Shown piece by piece: positions 59,456-64,000 of a stretch of DNA of 64,000 bases. The translations under genes were made by a program, and so were the position numbers. The notes beneath the pieces are model-generated. The model was not told the DNA's origin, ran no database searches, and saw only the letters and a list, made by a program, of their open reading frames with translations. The stretch is from Blattabacterium cuenoti (GTDB lineage: Bacteria; Bacteroidota; Bacteroidia; Flavobacteriales; Blattabacteriaceae), in the NCBI RefSeq assembly GCF_014251655.1, contig NZ_CP059225.1, positions 127,854-191,853 of the forward strand. The letters run 5' to 3'. Position 1 is the stretch's first letter. Every line of letters starts with the position of its first letter.

Positions 59456-59878
59456 GTGAGAAAGATATTAGGAATAGATTATGGAAAAATAATAACAGGT
59501 TTATCTATAACAGATGAAAAACAAATATTTGCATTTGGATTAAAAGCTATTCCAACTAAAAAATTGATGAATTTTTTAGAATCATTCTTCTATCAGGAAC
59601 AGATAGATATAATAGTTATTGGGCTCCCAATAAAATTAAATAATCAAAAAATTTCCTTTATAGAAACAGATATTCAAAAATTCATAAATGAATTTCACAT
59701 AAAATATCCAAAAATGATAATAGAAAGATTAGACGAACGTTTTACATCCAAAATAGCATCTCATACTATGAAAGAATTAGGATTGAAAAAAAAAAGAAAT
59801 AAAAAAATTTTAAACAAAATTAGCGCCACAATTATATTACAGTCTTATCTTAAAAGAAAAGAAAACATTGATTTATGA
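59456..59878 (+). CDS. ruvX: Putative pre-16S rRNA nuclease / Holliday junction resolvase YqgF
   Basis: RNase H-fold nuclease with proposed roles in 16S rRNA 5' processing and recombination. The 140 residues begin at GTG 59456 (RKILGIDYGKIITGLSI). Acidic motifs are GIDYGK, the middle VIGLPIKLN and LDERFTSK near residue 100. An in-frame A10 tract lies at 59786-59795. It overlaps def by 4 bp (ATGA). Confidence 0.92.
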   Translation: MRKILGIDYGKIITGLSITDEKQIFAFGLKAIPTKKLMNFLESFFYQEQIDIIVIGLPIKLNNQKISFIETDIQKFINEFHIKYPKMIIERLDERFTSKIASHTMKELGLKKKRNKKILNKISATIILQSYLKRKENIDL

Positions 59879-60408
59879 TATTACCTATAATTATTTATGG
59901 AAATCCTATTTTAAGAAAAAAATGTATAGATATAGATTTTTTATCTTGTAAAAAAAAAATTAATCTTTTGATAGAAGATATGTTTGAAACAATACATAAA
60001 GAAAAAGGAATAGGATTAGCTGCCCCTCAAATAGGAAAAAACATACGACTCTTTATAATTGAACCTCCTGATTTCAATGATGGAAAAAAAGGAAGAAATT
60101 ATAAAGAAGTTTTTATTAATGCCAAAATATTAAAAGTACATGGAGAAAAATCTATTCTTAACGAAGGGTGTCTTAGCATTCCCGGAGTGATGGGAGATGT
60201 AGAAAGAAAATCTCATGTATCGATTGAATATTATAACCATAATTGGAAAAAACAAAAAAAAATATTCACTGGTATATGCTCTAGAATTATTCAACATGAA
60301 TATGATCATATTGAAGGAAAACTTTTTATAGATTATTTTTCTTCCATAAAAAGAAAAATGATCAAAAAAAAATTGATAAGTTTATACGAAAAAATTACTT
60401 ATAAATAA
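59875..60408 (+). CDS. def: Peptide deformylase
   Basis: Removes the N-formyl group from nascent proteins. The 177 residues hold all three motifs: GIGLAAPQIG, EGCLSIPG (metal Cys) and QHEYDHIEG (two metal His and catalytic Glu). An in-frame A10 tract is at 59950-59959, in the same TGT-A10-TT context as the broken methyltransferase gene. The 3' end overlaps convergent rplT by 10 bp. Confidence 0.97.
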   Translation: MILPIIIYGNPILRKKCIDIDFLSCKKKINLLIEDMFETIHKEKGIGLAAPQIGKNIRLFIIEPPDFNDGKKGRNYKEVFINAKILKVHGEKSILNEGCLSIPGVMGDVERKSHVSIEYYNHNWKKQKKIFTGICSRIIQHEYDHIEGKLFIDYFSSIKRKMIKKKLISLYEKITYK

Positions 60409-60746
60409 ACAGAATCTACTATTTTTTTAAAAGCATTAGGGTCACTTGTAGAAAGATATGAAAGAATTTTTCTATTCATTTTAATTTTCTTATTGGATAA
60501 TTTGTTCATAAATACGGAATAGGATTTTCCATAGGTCCTAACTCCAGCATTAATACGTTGGATCCAAATAGATCTAAAATCTCTTTTTTTTCTTTTTCTT
60601 CCTGAAAAAGCATAAACAAAAGACTTTTCTACTGCATTTTTAGCAACTGTATAAACTTTACTTCTGGATCCATAAAAACCTTTTGCTAATTTTAATATTT
60701 TTTTTCTTCTTTTTCTAGAAGAAACGGAATTAGTAGATCTTGGCAT
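60399..60746 (-). CDS. rplT: 50S ribosomal protein L20
   Basis: Basic 23S rRNA-binding protein of 115 residues needed for early 50S assembly. Typical segments are RKRRKKILKLAKGFYGSRSK and RDFRSIWIQRINAGVR. It is the last gene of the thrS-infC-rpmI-rplT unit. Autoregulation by L20 is known in other bacteria, but no leader structure is evident here. Confidence 0.97.
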   Translation of the reverse strand: MPRSTNSVSSRKRRKKILKLAKGFYGSRSKVYTVAKNAVEKSFVYAFSGRKRKKRDFRSIWIQRINAGVRTYGKSYSVFMNKLSNKKIKMNRKILSYLSTSDPNAFKKIVDSVYL

Positions 60747-60751
60747 AGCTT

Positions 60752-60940
60752 TTATATTTGTTTGCTTATATTTTTTTTATCTGATTTATGTAGTTTAGTA
60801 AATTTAGAAAGATAACGCTTTCTTCTTTTCGATTTTTTAGTTAAAAGATGATTTTTAAATGCATGTTTTCTTTTTATATATCCATTAGATGTTTTTTTAA
60901 ATCTTTTTTTAGATCCAGATTTTGTTTTTAATTTTTGCAT
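60752..60940 (-). CDS. rpmI: 50S ribosomal protein L35
   Basis: Lys/Arg-rich 62-residue protein with the L35 signature [17 protein letters not shown] and [17 protein letters not shown]. It lies between infC (3 bp) and rplT (5 bp). Confidence 0.96.
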   Translation of the reverse strand: MQKLKTKSGSKKRFKKTSNGYIKRKHAFKNHLLTKKSKRRKRYLSKFTKLHKSDKKNISKQI

Positions 60941-60943
60941 AAG

Positions 60944-61519
60944 TTAAAATTTTTTCGGGGCTAAAATCATATACATCCTCTTTCCTTCCATAACAGGCAT
61001 TTGTTCCACTTTTCCATATTCTTCAATTTCTTCTGCAAATTTTAATAATTTTATTTTTCCTTGATCTTTGTATACGATAGAACGACCTTTAAAAAAAACA
61101 AATACTTTTACTTTATCTCCACGCATTAAAAACCTTTCAGCACTTTTTATCTTTACTTTTCCATCATGATCTCCTATTTGTGGCCCAAATCTTATTTCTT
61201 TAGTATTTACTTTAACTTGTTTTGCTTTAAATTGTTTTTTTCTTTTTTTTTGTTCATACAAAAATTTTTTATAATCCAATATTTTACATACTGGAGGATC
61301 CAGTTTAGGATTTATTTCTACCAAATCTAATTCTCTTTTTTTAGAGAATAAAAGAGCTTCTTGTATAGAATATATTCCATTTTCAATAGAATAATCCCCA
61401 ACTAAACGAACTCTATGAGAATTAATATTCTCATTAATACGATGTCTTTCTTTTTTCTGGGGCAATGGACGGTAAATTCTTTTTTTCTTATTTCCTCTTG
61501 AAAATTTCTTTTTTATAAT
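60944..61519 (-). CDS. infC: Translation initiation factor IF-3, probable AUU start
   Basis: Prevents premature subunit joining and checks the start codon. No ATG or GTG precedes the conserved domain in frame. A TTG at 61465 gives MPQKKERHRINENI. The frame stays open upstream with a basic tail (IKKKFSRGNKKKRIYRPLPQ), like the tails of other IF-3 proteins, back to an ATT at 61519 just after the thrS stop. I favour this AUU start (191 residues), the rare start used by E. coli infC for self-control. Core motifs RLVGDY, DPPVCKILDYKKFLYEQ and the C-terminal EGKRMYMILAPKKF are intact. Confidence 0.9.
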   Translation of the reverse strand: MIKKKFSRGNKKKRIYRPLPQKKERHRINENINSHRVRLVGDYSIENGIYSIQEALLFSKKRELDLVEINPKLDPPVCKILDYKKFLYEQKKRKKQFKAKQVKVNTKEIRFGPQIGDHDGKVKIKSAERFLMRGDKVKVFVFFKGRSIVYKDQGKIKLLKFAEEIEEYGKVEQMPVMEGKRMYMILAPKKF

Positions 61520-61523
61520 AGTT

Positions 61524-62762
61524 TTATGATTTTAGTTTTATTTTAATTTCTTTTTCCTGAAAAATAATTTCTATTCCTTTAGAAATAGTAAATGTTCCTA
61601 TATTTCCAACCCCATGACGTCGTAATGAAATCATTTCATTATTTTCCTCTTTTTTTCCTAAAATAATCATGAAAGGAATTTTATTATTTTCAGAATCTCG
61701 AATTTTTTTATTAATTTTTTCATTTCTTTCATCAATAAATACACGAATATCACAGTTTTGCATTAAATTTAAAATTTTTTTTGCATAAACTATATATTTT
61801 TCACTTATAGGAAGTATAACTGCTTGATTAGGAGCTAACCATAATGGAAAATCTCCTTTCGTATGTTCGATCATAATAGCTATTAAACGTTCCAATGAAC
61901 CAAAAGGAGCTCTATGTATCATAACTGGACGACATTTTTCATTATTTTTTCCTTTATAATATAAATCAAATCTTTCAGGTAAATTATAATCAATTTGAAT
62001 TGTTCCAAGTTGCCAATTTCTTTCTAAGGAATCTTTAATAAGAAAATCCAATTTAGGCCCATAAAAAGCAGCTTCTCCATAATTAATAGACGCCTTTATT
62101 TTTTCTTTTTCTACCACTTTCAATATAGCTTTTTCTGCTTGTTCCCAATTTTTTTCTGATCCTATATAATCTTTTTTTGGATCTCTAAGAGATATCCTAA
62201 TCGTATATTTCATGAAACCTAAGCTACGAAATACATAAAAAACTAAATCAATTACTTTTTTAAATTCTTCTAATAACTGATCTTTTGTACAAAAAATATG
62301 AGCATCATCTTGAGTAAAACATCTTACTCTAGTTAATCCATGAAGTTCTCCACTTTGTTCATATCGATAAACTGTTCCAAACTCTGCAAAACGTTTAGGT
62401 AAATCACGATAAGACCATTCTTGAGAACGATAAACTTCACAATGATGAGGACAATTCATAGATTTTAACATAAATTCTTCTCCTTTACGAGGAGTAGAAA
62501 TAGATTTAAAATTATCTTTTCCATATTTACTCCAGTGACCACTCTGAACATATAAGGTTTTACTTCCAATATGTGGAGTTACTACCATTTCATATCCTGA
62601 TTTTTCCTGAATATTAGTTAAAAAATTTTCTAAATTTTTTCTAAAAATAGCCCCTCTTGGTAACCATAAAGGCAGACCAGTGCCTACTTTATCAGAAAAA
62701 ATAAACAATTTTAATTTTTTACCAATCTTTCTATGATCGACTGATTGATCTTTTAAAAACAT
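61524..62762 (-). CDS. thrS: Threonyl-tRNA synthetase, truncated: catalytic and anticodon domains only
   Basis: Charges tRNA-Thr. The 412 residues start at MFLKDQSVDHRKIGKKLKLF, the point where the catalytic domain begins in full-length ThrRS of about 640 residues. The TGS domain and the N2 editing domain, which hydrolyses Ser-tRNA-Thr, are missing, and glpF lies 9 bp upstream. The active site looks intact: zinc ligands in SMNCPHHCEVYR (Cys), TQDDAHIFC (His) and MIHRAPFGSLER (His), then an anticodon-binding domain (about 310-400). Confidence 0.94.
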   Translation of the reverse strand: MFLKDQSVDHRKIGKKLKLFIFSDKVGTGLPLWLPRGAIFRKNLENFLTNIQEKSGYEMVVTPHIGSKTLYVQSGHWSKYGKDNFKSISTPRKGEEFMLKSMNCPHHCEVYRSQEWSYRDLPKRFAEFGTVYRYEQSGELHGLTRVRCFTQDDAHIFCTKDQLLEEFKKVIDLVFYVFRSLGFMKYTIRISLRDPKKDYIGSEKNWEQAEKAILKVVEKEKIKASINYGEAAFYGPKLDFLIKDSLERNWQLGTIQIDYNLPERFDLYYKGKNNEKCRPVMIHRAPFGSLERLIAIMIEHTKGDFPLWLAPNQAVILPISEKYIVYAKKILNLMQNCDIRVFIDERNEKINKKIRDSENNKIPFMIILGKKEENNEMISLRRHGVGNIGTFTISKGIEIIFQEKEIKIKLKS

Positions 62763-62771
62763 AAAAAAAAG

Positions 62772-63527
62772 TTATAAGTTATTTGATAAGAATAAATAGA
62801 ACATTGCTGCTAGTACACTTCCAAAAATAGGACCTATAACAGGGATAAAAGCATAATCCCAATTATTTTTTCCTTTTCCACAAATTAAAATAATAATAGA
62901 ATAAATAATTCTTGGACCCATATCACGTACAGGATTTATAGCAGCTCCAGTAGCTCCCCCTAAAGATAAAATAATTCCTAAAACAACTAAAGAAGCAGGT
63001 AATGCTTCTAAAGAACCTATCCCTACAGGATGTTTTTGTCCTTGTAACAAAATAGTTCCTTTTGTAAGATATAAAGAAATAAATATGAAAAAAAAAGTAG
63101 CCAATACTTCACTTAAAAAATTCCAAAAAAAATTTTTAATAGAAGGAACAGTAACAAAAACAGATAGTTTTTCTTGTTCGTTTTCGGTTGCTAAAAAATG
63201 ATCTTTATATAATAACCATACCAATAAAGATCCTAACATAGCCCCAATTAATTGTGAAACAATATAATAAGGAACCATTTCCCAATCAAATTTTCCAATT
63301 ATAGCAAAACTTATTGTTACACATGGATTCATATGGGCTCCACTATAAGGAGCGGATACTATTATTCCCATAAAAACAGCTAAAGCCCATCCCAAAGCAA
63401 TAATAATCCATTCTGCACTTTTACTACTATGGCCTTTAGTTTTTGATAAAACAACGTTTGCTACTACTCCATTTCCTAGAAATATCAAAATCATAGTTCC
63501 TATGATTTCTGCATATATTTTTGTCAT
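62772..63527 (-). CDS. glpF: Glycerol uptake facilitator (MIP/aquaporin family)
   Basis: Six-helix channel protein of 251 residues. Both pore boxes deviate: GAHMNPCVTIS (NPC for NPA) and GAAINPVRDMGPR (NPV for NPA). The Asp-Arg context of the second box (RDxGPR) is the glycerol-facilitator form. It is followed by glpK upstream on the same strand (15 bp), which supports glycerol as the solute. Water or urea passage is possible. Confidence 0.92.
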   Translation of the reverse strand: MTKIYAEIIGTMILIFLGNGVVANVVLSKTKGHSSKSAEWIIIALGWALAVFMGIIVSAPYSGAHMNPCVTISFAIIGKFDWEMVPYYIVSQLIGAMLGSLLVWLLYKDHFLATENEQEKLSVFVTVPSIKNFFWNFLSEVLATFFFIFISLYLTKGTILLQGQKHPVGIGSLEALPASLVVLGIILSLGGATGAAINPVRDMGPRIIYSIIILICGKGKNNWDYAFIPVIGPIFGSVLAAMFYLFLSNNL

Positions 63528-63542
63528 TTTATTTTTTATTGA

Positions 63543-64000
63543 TTATTTATTATTATTTTTTGATGACCATGAACGAGTTGTTTGTATTGCTCTTTTCCAA
63601 CCTCTAATTCTTTCTAAACGACTAGACATTTTTTTTGGTTCAAATACTTGTTCTAATTGCCACTTATTTTGAATATCTTCAAGACTAGTCCAATAATTAA
63701 CGGCTAATCCAGCTAAATAAGCTGCTCCAGCTGCTGTAAGTTCAGATATTTTAGATTTAACAACTTTTACATTTAGAATATCAGATTGAAATTGCATTAA
63801 TAACTTATTAACCGTTGCTCCTCCATCTACACGAAGTTCTTTGATAGAAATTCCAGAATCTGCTTCCATAGCTTTTAAAACATCCATATTTTGAAAAGCA
63901 ATACTTTCTAAAGCTGCTCTTACAAAATGAGCGGAAGAAGTTCCTCTTGTAATACCAACAATAGTCCCTCTAGCTTTTTGATCCCAATAAGGAGCTCCTA
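63543..64000 (-). CDS. glpK: Glycerol kinase, C-terminal part (5' end beyond window)
   Basis: Phosphorylates glycerol to glycerol 3-phosphate. The frame stays open to the window edge, giving 151 residues of the C-terminal FGGY domain: [62 protein letters not shown] and [15 protein letters not shown]. An internal ATG at 63887 is not the start. It is transcribed ahead of glpF. Confidence 0.95.
   Translation of the reverse strand, partial: GAPYWDQKARGTIVGITRGTSSAHFVRAALESIAFQNMDVLKAMEADSGISIKELRVDGGATVNKLLMQFQSDILNVKVVKSKISELTAAGAAYLAGLAVNYWTSLEDIQNKWQLEQVFEPKKMSSRLERIRGWKRAIQTTRSWSSKNNNK

Noticed and set aside
62763..63527. A missing N-terminal half of ThrRS displaced by frameshift
   Set aside because: The region upstream encodes intact glpF on the same strand, leaving 9 bp for any remnant.
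1..64000. CRISPR arrays, insertion sequences, prophage, toxin-antitoxin or defence genes
   Set aside because: No repeat-spacer pattern, transposase, integrase or nuclease-effector protein was seen. Nearly every base is in a housekeeping or biosynthetic gene.

Overview
This window is a strongly AT-rich, tightly packed piece of a reduced bacterial chromosome. Protein signatures are consistently flavobacterial (Bacteroidota): a Rho factor with a long lysine-rich N-terminal insert, a DUF4293-like membrane protein, a coiled-coil 'zinc-ribbon' protein and an AccD that both lack their cysteines, and a fused urease gamma-beta subunit. Urease, a complete threonine branch and a large purine cluster in a genome this AT-rich, with no mobile elements, point to a Blattabacterium-type cockroach endosymbiont. 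The genus assignment is inference; no comparison could be run.

Layout. 1-13 kb: rho (cut by the left edge), a DUF4293-like protein, prfA, accC-accB-rpmF, proS, a fumarate-type pyrD, a pyrE-pyrF fusion, marC, a frameshifted rnpA, fbp, plsC, rnhA, a frameshifted SpoU/TrmH methyltransferase and a dCMP deaminase. 13-16 kb: tRNA-Leu(CAA) and urease (ureAB fusion, ureC). 16-21 kb: thrA-thrB-thrC. 21-32 kb: thyA, prs-rplY-tadA, dedA, a 39-codon membrane ORF, aroB, gyrA, a tail-specific protease, surE-ruvB. 32-47.5 kb: a one-strand purine block purA-purB-purL-purE-purC-purF-purM-purN-purH-purD-guaA. 47.5-64 kb: accD, fba, an AddA-like helicase, lipA, a nif3/coiled-coil/redoxin group, a DHH phosphoesterase, a tRNA nucleotidyltransferase, tsaC, dapD, ruvX-def, the thrS-infC-rpmI-rplT translation operon with a shortened ThrRS, and glpF-glpK (glpK cut by the right edge).

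How it fits together. Purine synthesis from PRPP (prs) to AMP and GMP, the last steps of UMP synthesis, threonine, lysine (dapD) and aromatic (aroB) precursors, fatty-acid initiation (accBCD), gluconeogenic enzymes (fbp, fba) and glycerol uptake fit a nutrient-provisioning symbiont. Urease fits nitrogen recycling from host urea.

Most notable observations: (1) two conserved genes, rnpA and a SpoU/TrmH methyltransferase, are each broken by one base at an A10 tract, and one extra A restores a full-length protein in both. This suggests either rescue by slippage at poly(A) or homopolymer sequencing error. (2) ThrRS lacks its whole N-terminal TGS and editing region. (3) The AddA-like helicase lacks its nuclease domain. 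(4) A pyrE-pyrF fusion sits back to back with a class 1A dihydroorotate dehydrogenase. (5) An A11 tract in pyrEF would turn any slipped product into an OPRT-only protein. I found no CRISPR array, transposon, prophage or defence island.
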